Origin: Hyphomicrobium methylovorum
Lineage (GTDB): Bacteria > Pseudomonadota > Alphaproteobacteria > Rhizobiales > Hyphomicrobiaceae
Reading direction: 5' to 3'
Assembly (NCBI RefSeq): GCF_013626205.1
Contig: NZ_QHJE01000001.1
Coordinates: forward strand, 1-64,000
DNA length: 64,000 bases
Position 1 is the stretch's first letter. The number at the start of each line of letters is the position of its first letter. Positions 10,235 through 18,962 of the stretch are shown piece after piece. A program made the position numbers and the translations under genes. The notes below the pieces were generated by a model. That model saw only the letters and a program-made list of their open reading frames with translations, did not search any database and was not told the DNA's origin.

Positions 10235-11440
10235 TCAGATTTCGGTGGCCGCTTCCCTCATCGGCGTCGGGCGTATCAGTTTCAGCGCGGCAACGAGTGC
10301 GATGACCGCAAATCCTGCCATGGCCAGATACGATAGCGCGCCCACTTCCGTGTAAGCAAAGCCCGCGATGAGTGTGGTCACTCCCATTGCGACACCCGAT
10401 GAAACCGTGGCGTAAAGCGCTTGAGCGCTGCCCGCCTTCCGGTGTGGAACCTTTTCGCGGATGTAGTGCATCGCACCGAGGTGCGTAGCGCCATAGGTTA
10501 TGGCGTGCAGCAACTGCAGCGGCACAAGAAGCGCGAGCGACGGCTCGAATGCGAGCGCGAGCCAGCGGACAACGGAAATACCAGCGCCCATCGCAAGTAA
10601 CCGCGCCGCGCCAAACGCCTCGCACACGCGGGTCGAGACGGAAAACAGCAGGACCTCTGCCAGAACTCCGATGGCCCATAGCGCGCCGCACGATACGGAC
10701 GATATTCCGTTCTTCTCCCAGATGAGCGTACCGAATGTGAAAAGCGTTGCGTGCGCAGCCTGCGTAAGCCCGGCCGCAATGAGGAACGTCCGAAACTCGG
10801 GATTGGCCAGAAGCTCTCGCGGTTCGGCCGCGTGCCAAAGCGGTGTGTGTTGAGCCGCAGCCTCTTCAGGTACTGCGCCGTCACTCTTCGGTAGCCAATG
10901 CGCGGCCGCGATGGTCAGAACCCCACCCAACGCGATGAGCCAGATGCCGATGCCGCGCCCGGCAGCCGTCAGCACTGCGCCGCCTATGAAGCTCGCGGCG
11001 ATGAAACTCAGCGAGCCCCAGAGACGCATGCGGCCGTAGTCCAGCCCCCGCGTTCGCGCTCCCTGCATAGCGATGGTTTCGATCAGCGGAATGATTGTCG
11101 AGTTGCAGATCGTCAACAGAACGGCAAAGAGCAAGATCGGCCAGAACGCGTCCGAGACCGTCAACGCCAGCGCGAAGCAGAGCCCCGCCCATGCCAGCGC
11201 GATCAGGTATCTGCGGTGCGTGTGGTTTCGGTCGGCCGCCATTGCGACCGGCGGGGTTACGAACGCGCGAAGGAACAGCGGCGCGGCCATGATAAAGCTG
11301 ATCTCGCCCGCGCTCAGACCTTTCCAGTCGAGCCAAACCGGCATGAACGGCAGGTACATGCCATAGACGACGAAGATGGCGCCGTAGAACACGGCCACCC
11401 GTAGCGCGAAGCCACTTCTACTCTCTGCGTCTGACGTCAT
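10235..11440 (-). CDS. MFS transporter, HcaT/3-phenylpropionate-type
   Basis: This 401-residue inner-membrane protein has about 12 hydrophobic segments and belongs to the major facilitator superfamily branch that includes HcaT and nucleoside permease-like members. The N-terminal motif FYGAIFVVYGMYLPFMPVWL and a loop MAADRNHTHRRYL after the third helix are characteristic. The substrate cannot be deduced from sequence. The ATG at 11440 is preceded by GGGATCGG. It is alone on the minus strand, convergent with the epimerase gene, so a link with peptide uptake is only positional. Confidence 0.85.
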   Translation of the reverse strand: MTSDAESRSGFALRVAVFYGAIFVVYGMYLPFMPVWLDWKGLSAGEISFIMAAPLFLRAFVTPPVAMAADRNHTHRRYLIALAWAGLCFALALTVSDAFWPILLFAVLLTICNSTIIPLIETIAMQGARTRGLDYGRMRLWGSLSFIAASFIGGAVLTAAGRGIGIWLIALGGVLTIAAAHWLPKSDGAVPEEAAAQHTPLWHAAEPRELLANPEFRTFLIAAGLTQAAHATLFTFGTLIWEKNGISSVSCGALWAIGVLAEVLLFSVSTRVCEAFGAARLLAMGAGISVVRWLALAFEPSLALLVPLQLLHAITYGATHLGAMHYIREKVPHRKAGSAQALYATVSSGVAMGVTTLIAGFAYTEVGALSYLAMAGFAVIALVAALKLIRPTPMREAATEI

Positions 11441-11602
11441 CCGGACCGATCCCGACGGTTAACACGCGGCGAAGATGTACCTGCCCGATGCGCAATTGCT
11501 ACGAAAGGCACTCATCCGCCCCCGAGCAGAGGGTTACGCCGCTCGGCGTCTCGCCGGATACATCGAATCGCATATTCAAAGGAGTCTAGCGCGGAGCACA
11601 CA

Positions 11603-12157
11603 ATGTCATCGCATTCAGCCTCCAGACCGTCCGCGGAGTCGATCGACGCCGAATATCGCGCCATTGAGCTGACGCTGCTCGAGACCGCGCGTGGACGCTG
11701 GTTTCTGGCCGAACATGGACGCCGAGCACGGCGCCTGGACAGCATCCTGCTTGAAGATGCCATTCGGCGGCTACAGCAGTCGCTGCGCGAACCGCCTGCT
11801 CTTCTTGGATTGCTCAAGGCTGAAATTGAAACGCTGAAGGTTGCGCTGGCGGACACGCGCGCACGACTTATGGCCCGGCCGACAGTCGATGAAAGCATCG
11901 TACCCACACACGCGATCCTGAAGGCTGCGGAAGACGTTCACGAAGTTGCCTGGGCGCTGCAGGCGAACCCGTTCGATCCCAAGGGTTGCGAAGAGATCGC
12001 GCGTCATGCCGGCAAGCTCTACGCTATGAGCCAGACGCACGCTGCCCACTCCCAGCGGACGCTCGATGCGACGTCCACGCTCGACGCCGCTGCTGCGAAG
12101 CTCGAAGGCATCCTGGAAAGCGTGCTGCACGAGTTGCAGGTCGATAGCGAAATCTAG
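11603..12157 (+). CDS. Conserved hypothetical helical protein
   Basis: This is a 184-residue soluble, mostly helical protein without signal or membrane segments. It opens with a stretch ELTLLETARGRWFLAEHGRRAR that recurs in alphaproteobacterial proteins of unknown function, some of them labelled chemotaxis-like, but the CheZ catalytic motif is not present. Residues 55-85 and 140-180 are likely coiled coils. It lies between a divergent MFS gene and a convergent FadL-type gene and appears monocistronic. No function is assigned. Confidence 0.65.
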   Translation: MSSHSASRPSAESIDAEYRAIELTLLETARGRWFLAEHGRRARRLDSILLEDAIRRLQQSLREPPALLGLLKAEIETLKVALADTRARLMARPTVDESIVPTHAILKAAEDVHEVAWALQANPFDPKGCEEIARHAGKLYAMSQTHAAHSQRTLDATSTLDAAAAKLEGILESVLHELQVDSEI

Positions 12158-12226
12158 CTTATCAAGCCACCGCATTGCGCATTCATGCAGGCGGCGAACC
12201 GCCCGCGAACGCGCTGCTGCATCCGT

Positions 12227-13483
12227 CTACCAGCGCGTGCGCAGACCGACCGACAGCAAGTCCGCCGAGCCTTCGATCGTGCCGGTGATTGGCCCTTGGT
12301 CGATAGCAAATGGCGACGCTGGAGAGCGTGAGAACGACTCGTCCGCGACGAAGATATGGCTGTAGGCTACGTCCACAGTGATCGAATCCGACCACTGATA
12401 GCTGGCGCCGACGCTCAGCCAGACCCGATCCGCGTCCGGGATATTCGTCATGCGCTTCTCAGGCGAATCCGCCGGTGAGATTTCGTAGGAAACACCCGTG
12501 CGCAGCGTCAGGAATGGCGAATAGTCGTATTCGCCGCCGATGGCGAACATCCAGCCATCGTTCCAGTTTGCCGGAACAACAAGCGCACCACCAATCGGCG
12601 CCAAACCAGGGCTGGTGAGCGTCAATTGTTCGAAGCGGCTCCAGTTCGACCACTGAACCGATCCCAACAGGCGCATCGTCGGCGTGATTTCCTGCCGCAA
12701 GCTCAGCGTAACGATGTCAGGGAGATCGATCGAACCAACAGCGCTTGCGCGCCCTACGATCGGCTGATCCAGATTGCCATCAAAATCATGGCTCATGCGC
12801 GAACGATAGCCGAGGCCAATCGTCGTGCCGCGCGCCGGTTCCAGCATGATGCCGGCCGTTGCGCCGAAGGCCCAGTCGTCGCCCTTGAACTGGGCATTGC
12901 CGAAACCGCCGCCGACTTCGTCAAAGCGCAGTTTCGCGCGCGCCCATTCGATCTGGATGCCCGCACCGATGGTGATGCCAGGGGCGATCCGATAGGCAAT
13001 GGTGGGATTGGCGTTGACGGTCGTCAGTTTGGTCGTCTGGCCGAGAACGGACCCCGCGTAGGTCGTGTCGCTTGGCTTTGTTGCAAGGCCGAACGGCGCG
13101 TTAATCGCCATGCCCAGCCAGAGATCCTTGGAAAACTGATAAGTGCCGTAGCTTGAGCTCGTCACCGCATCGATGCCGATCTCGCCGCTGTCGCGACCAA
13201 AAACGGTCGGCGAATTGACGTGCACATCGCCCGACGGGAGGACCAGGATGTAAGAGGATTCCGTGTTGAGGCCGGAGTACTGTGCCGTTGCGGCCGGGTT
13301 CCAGAACATCGAGCCGATGCTGCCGCCCGCGGCGTTACCGGCCGATGACGAGCCCATGAACACGGTAGACTGCTGCTGGATATCAAAGCCGCCAGCCATC
13401 GCCGAAGGCGCTGCCGCGCTGAGCGCTATTACGCTTGCGCCGACCAATTGCGTAAGCCCCGCCGCGCGCATCTGAATTCGCAT
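12227..13483 (-). CDS. FadL/OmpP1/TodX-family outer-membrane transporter
   Basis: This 418-residue protein belongs to the FadL family, beta-barrels that admit long-chain fatty acids or other hydrophobic molecules through the outer membrane. A signal peptide ending SAMA is followed by GGFDIQQQSTVFMGSSSAGNAAGG, the N-terminal plug region typical of FadL (the family's NPA box appears as FWNPAA). The C-terminus ends in LSVGLRTRW with an aromatic last residue, as expected for Bam recognition. The ATG at 13483 is chosen because it starts directly with the signal peptide and is preceded by GGGGGCAG; an upstream TTG/ATG extension of 26 residues is not convincing. The substrate is unknown. Confidence 0.9.
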   Translation of the reverse strand: MRIQMRAAGLTQLVGASVIALSAAAPSAMAGGFDIQQQSTVFMGSSSAGNAAGGSIGSMFWNPAATAQYSGLNTESSYILVLPSGDVHVNSPTVFGRDSGEIGIDAVTSSSYGTYQFSKDLWLGMAINAPFGLATKPSDTTYAGSVLGQTTKLTTVNANPTIAYRIAPGITIGAGIQIEWARAKLRFDEVGGGFGNAQFKGDDWAFGATAGIMLEPARGTTIGLGYRSRMSHDFDGNLDQPIVGRASAVGSIDLPDIVTLSLRQEITPTMRLLGSVQWSNWSRFEQLTLTSPGLAPIGGALVVPANWNDGWMFAIGGEYDYSPFLTLRTGVSYEISPADSPEKRMTNIPDADRVWLSVGASYQWSDSITVDVAYSHIFVADESFSRSPASPFAIDQGPITGTIEGSADLLSVGLRTRW

Positions 13484-13626
13484 CGTAGATCTGCCCCCGT
13501 CGGTGCCGCCTCTGCACCTCGCCGATTCTGCCACAATACGTCGGCAGAGGCTTGTCTCCACGCTAATTTCGAACAGCTAACATGCACTTACAGCAAGTTA
13601 GAGAAAGCGTGTGCTCGATTGGCAAC

Positions 13627-13659
13627 AAAAAACCGGCCCGCCGTAGCGGACCGGTTTTT
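13627..13659 (-). terminator. Rho-independent terminator downstream of thiD
   Basis: The inverted repeat AAAAACCGG / CCGGTTTTT encloses a second short stem (CCCG / GCGG with loop CGTA). Read on the minus strand it is a hairpin followed by a T-run, about 210 nt past the thiD stop. The A/T flanks make it potentially functional in both directions. Confidence 0.8.
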
Positions 13660-13693
13660 GCCAAGCTCGGCTTTTCACAAAATCGAGCTTGGC
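13660..13693. repeat. 10-bp perfect inverted repeat next to the thiD terminator
   Basis: GCCAAGCTCG at 13660-13669 is matched by CGAGCTTGGC at 13684-13693 with a 14-nt loop. It abuts the terminator hairpin at 13627-13659, so a minus-strand transcript would form two hairpins in tandem. It may stabilise the thiD 3' end. The rest of the 13484-13871 gap holds no gene that can be supported. Confidence 0.7.
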
Positions 13694-13871
13694 GCTCCCC
13701 CCGGAGATGTTTACCGGCGCGTGTGCCGGAGCCGCGCGCACAGTGCCAAAGTCGCATGCCGCCCGCAAGCACGGAAACGTTTGCTCCCCAACGTCGTGGT
13801 GCTGCAGATGCGCCCTCGCAACAGATCTCGTCCGTATGCGCCGCAATATGCGCGCGCAAGTCGGATTTGCG

Positions 13872-14684
13872 TCATTTCCGTGAAGCGAAGTGATGATCGA
13901 GGGGGCCGTGCCCGTGGCCGATTTTCCGTTCTGCTCCGGAAACAAGTGCGTTCCAGACGAAGGATTTCGCATCCGAGACAGCGTCGTATGGCTCTCGCCC
14001 CATGGCGATGCCAGCGGCAATCGCCGCAGACAGCGTGCAACCCGTGCCGTGGGTGTTCGACGTTTCGACCCTTGGCCGGGTTAGAATGTGGTGATCGGAG
14101 CCGTCGAAAAAGACGTCGATGGCCTCGTCTCCGATGGCGTGCCCGCCCTTCAGCAAAATCGCGGCGCATCCGAGTTGCATGAGCTTTTCAGCCTGCTCGC
14201 GCATCTCCTCGGTGGACGTCGCGGGTGAGCAGCCCAGCAGCGTCGCCGCCTCGGGAATATTCGGTGTGATAAGCGTGGCGCGGGGGATCAGAACGGTGCG
14301 GACCGCTTCGACCGCCGATGGAGGCAGCAGGACGTCTCCGCTGGTCGCGACCATCACGGGATCGACGATAACAGGAAGTCCCGGCTTTTCGCCGAGCAAA
14401 CGGGCGACCGCTTCAACCGTCGCGGCATCCCCGAGCATGCCGGTCTTTATCGCGGAGACGCTGAGGTCAGAGACGACAGCGTGAAACTGATCCGCGATGA
14501 ATTCGACCGGAATGGAGAAGATGCCGGTGACGCCGCGGGTATTCTGCGCCGTCAACGCCGTGATGACAGAGGCCCCGTAAACGCCGAACGCGGAGAACGT
14601 TTTGAGATCGGCTTGAATGCCCGCGCCGCCCGACGGATCGGAGCCCGCAATGGTCATTGCAATCGGGGGCGTGGCGGCGCTCAC
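13872..14684 (-). CDS. thiD: Hydroxymethylpyrimidine/phosphomethylpyrimidine kinase
   Basis: ThiD phosphorylates hydroxymethylpyrimidine twice to give the pyrimidine diphosphate used in thiamine synthesis. The 270-residue length is normal for the ribokinase-like family. Diagnostic stretches are the N-terminal MTIAGSDPSGGAGIQADLKTF, the substrate-binding VDPVMVATSG and the C-terminal ATP site NTHGTGCTLSAAIAA. It starts with GTG at 14684, with GAGAGA about 7 nt before it. It follows ccdA by 23 nt on the same strand, so the two are probably cotranscribed although functionally unrelated. Confidence 0.95.
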   Translation of the reverse strand: MSAATPPIAMTIAGSDPSGGAGIQADLKTFSAFGVYGASVITALTAQNTRGVTGIFSIPVEFIADQFHAVVSDLSVSAIKTGMLGDAATVEAVARLLGEKPGLPVIVDPVMVATSGDVLLPPSAVEAVRTVLIPRATLITPNIPEAATLLGCSPATSTEEMREQAEKLMQLGCAAILLKGGHAIGDEAIDVFFDGSDHHILTRPRVETSNTHGTGCTLSAAIAAGIAMGREPYDAVSDAKSFVWNALVSGAERKIGHGHGPLDHHFASRK

Positions 14685-14707
14685 TCGAGGATCTCTCGAT
14701 CGGTTGA

Positions 14708-15505
14708 TTACTGCGTGCCCTGCTTCAGAATTTCGCTACCGAGATCAGCGGGCGTCAGCATTGTTTCAATTGCTGCAAGACCGGGGAAGTTTTCAAGCAT
14801 CCATTGGCCAAACCAGTTCTGCGCACCGAATACGAAGAGCAATCCCGTGACGACAAGCAGCGCGCCCATTACCTTTTCGAACAGTCCGAAGTACTTCTTG
14901 AAGCGCTTCATGAATCCGAGAAATGGCCGGATGGCGATGGCTGCAAGAACGAACGGGATGCCGAGCCCGAGCGAGTAAGCGAGCAGCAGGCGAACTCCCG
15001 ACCACAGACTGGATTCGCTTGCCGCCACTGTCAGCACCGTTGCGAGAACGGGGCCGATGCAGGGTGTCCATCCGAAGGCGAATGCCAAACCCATGACATA
15101 GGCGCCAAAGAGGCTCGCGTCTTCACGCGCTGTCGCGTATCGCGCTTCGCTGTAGAGCAGCGGGATGCGCAAAATGCCGAGGAAGTGCAAGCCGAACAGA
15201 ACGATGACGACGCCTGCGACGGTGCCGAGCAAGGATTTGTAGGTGAGAAGCACCTGACCGATGGTGCTGGCGCCTGCACCAAGCGCCACGAACACGGTCG
15301 TGAAGCCCAATACGAAAACAATCGACGCTGTTACGACGCGCGCCCAGACGCGCCGATCGATCTCGTCTTCGCCGGTGAGCTGATCCAGTGTCGTGCCGCC
15401 GATATAGCCGAGATACGGCGGTACCAACGGAAGAACGCAAGGCGAGAGGAAACTTGCCAAGCCTGCAAGAGCAACACCGATGTAGATGTGCGCGTCCGCA
15501 AACAT
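14708..15505 (-). CDS. ccdA: Cytochrome c biogenesis protein, CcdA/DsbD-transmembrane family
   Basis: CcdA carries reducing equivalents from cytoplasmic thioredoxin across the inner membrane to periplasmic thiol proteins, keeping apocytochrome c Cys residues reduced for haem attachment. The 265-residue protein has about six membrane segments. The redox Cys pair is visible: one in FLSPCVLPLVPPYLGYIGG near residue 23 and the second in GWTPCIGPVLATVL. The gene lies upstream of thiD. Its activity would support maturation of cytochromes such as XoxG encoded elsewhere in this window. Confidence 0.92.
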   Translation of the reverse strand: MFADAHIYIGVALAGLASFLSPCVLPLVPPYLGYIGGTTLDQLTGEDEIDRRVWARVVTASIVFVLGFTTVFVALGAGASTIGQVLLTYKSLLGTVAGVVIVLFGLHFLGILRIPLLYSEARYATAREDASLFGAYVMGLAFAFGWTPCIGPVLATVLTVAASESSLWSGVRLLLAYSLGLGIPFVLAAIAIRPFLGFMKRFKKYFGLFEKVMGALLVVTGLLFVFGAQNWFGQWMLENFPGLAAIETMLTPADLGSEILKQGTQ

Positions 15506-15550
15506 TCGATCACGTCACTTTCTGGGACCAACGTGTCCCCAATGCCGGCA

Positions 15551-16747
15551 TCAGCGCGCGAGAGCCGACACACCCGGCAAATCGCGGCCTTCGAGCCATT
15601 CGAGAAACGCCCCGCCAGCAGTCGAGACATAGGTGAATTCGTCGGTGACATTCGCCGCGTTCAACGCTGCGACCGTATCTCCGCCGCCTGCTACCGATAC
15701 GAGCTTTCCGGATTTAGTCAAATTAGCGGCCGCGCGCGCAAGCGTAAAAGTACCCTCACCGAACGGAGCGATTTCAAACGCGCCAAGCGGACCATTCCAA
15801 AGCAACGTGTGGGTTGATGCGAGCAACGCCGTCAATTCCGCGACGGATTTGGGACCGACATCGAGGATCATTGCATCTGCCGGGACCTGGTCGATTGCAA
15901 CGACTTCACTCGCTGCGCCTTCCTTGAACTCTCGCGCGATAACCGCATCGACCGGCAGAACGATCTCGCATCCTTTTGCCTTGGCTTCCGCCATGATCTC
16001 GCGCGCGGTCTTTTGGAAATCGGGCTCGGCCAACGATTTACCGACGGCCGTTCCGTTCGCCTGCAGGAATGTGTTGGCCATGCCGCCGCCGATGATCAGG
16101 CGATCGACTTTCGCGACCAAATTCGTCAGCACAGGGATCTTCGTTGAAACCTTGGCGCCGCCGACGACTGCAGCGGTCGGGCGTTGCGGCTTCTCCAACG
16201 CAGTGCGCAGCGCATTGATCTCTTCCATCAGCAGCGGGCCTGCATAGGACGGAAGATGATGCGTGATGCCTTCTGTCGAGGCGTGTGCTCGATGTGCGCA
16301 CGAAAATGCGTCGCCAACGAAGATATCGCCTTGTTTGGCAAGCTCGGAGGCAAATGCGGGATCGTTCTTTTCTTCGCCCTTATGGAACCGAAGATTTTCA
16401 AGCAGCGCTACGCCGCCGTTCGCCAATGCGCCAACGACGTTTGATGCTTCCTCTCCGATGCAATCGGCAGCAAAGGCCACTGGGCGTCCCAGCGCGGTCT
16501 CTAGTGCGGCTGCGATGGGCCGAAGGGATAGTTCGGCGTCCGGTCCTTTCGGCCGTCCGAAGTGCGAGATGACGATCACCTTTGCACCGCGTTCCGCAAG
16601 CGCGCGAATGCCGGGCACGACGCGTTCGAGGCGCGTTGCGTCCGTCACCTTTCCGTCTCTAACCGGCACATTGAGATCGGCGCGCACCAGCACGCGCTTG
16701 CCTGTGACGTCAAGGGCGTCCGTCGTCTTCAATTTATCGAGGTTCAT
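15551..16747 (-). CDS. pgk: Phosphoglycerate kinase
   Basis: Pgk interconverts 1,3-bisphosphoglycerate + ADP and 3-phosphoglycerate + ATP in glycolysis and gluconeogenesis. The protein (398 residues from the ATG at 16747) has the N-terminal signature [13 protein letters not shown], the substrate loop SHFGRPKG, and the C-terminal nucleotide loops GGAKVSTKI and the [11 protein letters not shown] motif. A GTG three codons upstream is also possible, but the ATG has GGTG spacing more usual for this gene. It lies 40 nt downstream of tkt on the same strand; the gap gene that often sits between tkt and pgk in alphaproteobacteria is absent here. Confidence 0.96.
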   Translation of the reverse strand: MNLDKLKTTDALDVTGKRVLVRADLNVPVRDGKVTDATRLERVVPGIRALAERGAKVIVISHFGRPKGPDAELSLRPIAAALETALGRPVAFAADCIGEEASNVVGALANGGVALLENLRFHKGEEKNDPAFASELAKQGDIFVGDAFSCAHRAHASTEGITHHLPSYAGPLLMEEINALRTALEKPQRPTAAVVGGAKVSTKIPVLTNLVAKVDRLIIGGGMANTFLQANGTAVGKSLAEPDFQKTAREIMAEAKAKGCEIVLPVDAVIAREFKEGAASEVVAIDQVPADAMILDVGPKSVAELTALLASTHTLLWNGPLGAFEIAPFGEGTFTLARAAANLTKSGKLVSVAGGGDTVAALNAANVTDEFTYVSTAGGAFLEWLEGRDLPGVSALAR

Positions 16748-16787
16748 TCGGTGCACCTGTAAGGCAAAAGACGGACGTTATCGCGGA

Positions 16788-18800
16788 TTAGGCGGGCTTC
16801 GACTTGACGAGTCGACGCGCGGCTTCTGCGACATGCGCTGCGGTGATGCCAAAGTGCTCATAAAGCTTCGGCGCGGGGGCTGAGGCGCCAAATCCGTGCA
16901 TGCCAACGAAGGTGTCGGACTTGTCCAGCCATTCGTGCCACGGCTGGGCGACGCCCGCTTCAACAGCGACGCGCGGCGCTGAACCCAACACCTCATCGCG
17001 ATAGGCGTCAGGCTGCGTACGGAACAATTCAAACGACGGCATCGAGACGACTGCGGCCGCAATCCCCTCCTCCGCCAATTTGGCGGCGGCTTCGATCGCC
17101 AAGCCAACTTCGGAACCGGTTGCCAGCAGCGTGACGTCACGTTTTCCTTGGGGTGCCTTCAGGACATAAGCGCCCTTGGCGCACTTGTTCTCAGCACCGT
17201 CTGCGCGAAGGTTCGGCACCGCTTGACGCGACAAGGCCAACACCGACGGCGCGGTCTTCGACTTGATCGCAAGCTCCCAGCATTCCGCTGTTTCGATTGC
17301 GTCGGCTGGACGGAAAACGAGCACGTTCGGAATGGTGCGGAGCGCACTCAAATGCTCGACCGGCTGATGCGTCGGGCCATCTTCTCCGAGGCCGATCGAG
17401 TCATGCGTCATGACGTAAACGACGCGCTGGTTCATCAGCGCCGAGAGGCGGATCGACGGCCGGCAATAGTCCGTGAATACGAGGAACGTACCGCCATAGG
17501 GAATAAACGAACCCGACAGCGCCAAGCCGTTCATCGCGGCGGCCATGCCATGCTCGCGAACGCCGTAATGGAGGTAGTTGCCTGCAAAATCGTCGGGCGT
17601 GATTGACGTGTGATGCTTCGTCTTGGTGCCGTTCGAGCCCGTCAAATCGGCCGAGCCGCCGATCAGCTCCGGCACCTTCGGAACGAGATGCTCAAGCGTC
17701 AACTGAGACCAGACGCGGGTTGCGCGTTTCGCGGTGTCGGCGGCGAATGCGGTTTTCGCAGCGGCGATTGCTTCCGCTGCCGCATCTTCTACGGCGCGTC
17801 CGGAGATCAATGCTTTCGCATCCGAATTGGCGGCGTCGAAACGCTTTTTCCATTCGCCGTGAACTTTTGAGCCGCGCGCGCCGATTGCGCGCCACGCGCC
17901 AAGAATGTGATCGGGAATATCGAACGACTGATACGGCCACTCGAGCTGCTCGCGGGCCGCTTTGATCTCATCCGGGCCAAGCGGTTCGCCGTGAGCGGAC
18001 GATTTGCCCGCTTTGTTCGGCGAACCAAATCCGATGACCGTCTTGCATGCGATCAGCCACGGGCGCGATGTATCTGCCTTTGCTTTTGCAATCGCTGCTG
18101 CAATCGCTTGCGGATTGTGTCCATCGACGCTCAGCGTATTCCAGCCTGAGGCCTCGAAACGCTTTGCTTCGTTGTCGGAGACTGAAAGGTTCGTCGCGCC
18201 GTCGATCGAGATCGAGTTGTCATCCCAAAGCACGATGAGCTTGCCGAGCTTCAAATGGCCGGCGAGCGAGATTGCCTCCTGACTGATACCCTCCATCAGG
18301 CATCCGTCGCCCGCGATGACGTAGGTGTGATAGTCAATCAGGTCGCTGCCGACGCGCGCGGCCAAAAGCTTCTCGGAGATTGCCATGCCGACCGCATTGG
18401 CAAGACCCTGGCCGAGCGGACCGGTCGTCGTTTCGATGCCGGGCGCGTGTCCATATTCCGGATGGCCCGCCGTCTTCGAGCCGAGCTGGCGAAAGTTCTT
18501 GATTTCTTCGATCGTGACGCCGGGATAGCCGGTGAGATGAAGCAGCGCGTAAAGCAGCGCGGAACCATGACCGGCCGACAGGACGAAGCGATCGCGATTG
18601 GGCCACGCGGGATCGGTCGGATCGAAACGGAGAGCATCGTTAAAGAGGACCGTTGCCACGTCCGCCATGCCCATCGGCATTCCCGGGTGTCCCGAGTTGG
18701 CGGCCTGCACGGCGTCCATGGCGAGAGCGCGGATGGCATTCGCCAAAGCTCTGGTGCTCGGTTCCGGGGTGCTCACAGCCTTGGTCTGGGCTTTGCTCAT
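16788..18800 (-). CDS. tkt: Transketolase
   Basis: Transketolase moves two-carbon ketol units between sugar phosphates using thiamine diphosphate. It connects pentose phosphates with glycolysis and, in methylotrophs, supports regeneration of C5 acceptors or supply of erythrose-4-phosphate. The protein (670 residues from 18800) shows the N-terminal [13 protein letters not shown], the thiamine diphosphate site GDGCLMEG...N of the [10 protein letters not shown] region, and the transketolase signature [21 protein letters not shown]. The start at 18800 begins MSKAQTKA; an in-frame ATG at 18860 would add 20 residues and no strong ribosome-binding site separates them. tkt is followed by pgk. Confidence 0.95.
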   Translation of the reverse strand: MSKAQTKAVSTPEPSTRALANAIRALAMDAVQAANSGHPGMPMGMADVATVLFNDALRFDPTDPAWPNRDRFVLSAGHGSALLYALLHLTGYPGVTIEEIKNFRQLGSKTAGHPEYGHAPGIETTTGPLGQGLANAVGMAISEKLLAARVGSDLIDYHTYVIAGDGCLMEGISQEAISLAGHLKLGKLIVLWDDNSISIDGATNLSVSDNEAKRFEASGWNTLSVDGHNPQAIAAAIAKAKADTSRPWLIACKTVIGFGSPNKAGKSSAHGEPLGPDEIKAAREQLEWPYQSFDIPDHILGAWRAIGARGSKVHGEWKKRFDAANSDAKALISGRAVEDAAAEAIAAAKTAFAADTAKRATRVWSQLTLEHLVPKVPELIGGSADLTGSNGTKTKHHTSITPDDFAGNYLHYGVREHGMAAAMNGLALSGSFIPYGGTFLVFTDYCRPSIRLSALMNQRVVYVMTHDSIGLGEDGPTHQPVEHLSALRTIPNVLVFRPADAIETAECWELAIKSKTAPSVLALSRQAVPNLRADGAENKCAKGAYVLKAPQGKRDVTLLATGSEVGLAIEAAAKLAEEGIAAAVVSMPSFELFRTQPDAYRDEVLGSAPRVAVEAGVAQPWHEWLDKSDTFVGMHGFGASAPAPKLYEHFGITAAHVAEAARRLVKSKPA

Positions 18801-18962
18801 GGTCGTGTCGGATCCAGTCTTTCGGCGCCCTGTGGCGCGGCTCATCGGGTTGCCGGACATTTACCGGGGTAACGGGGGGCCGTCTACCGCAGACCCCGAC
18901 GCGTCCGGTCAATGTTGAGCATTTCCAAGACTCGTGCTTCAGACGAAGTGTCACGGCCGCCG

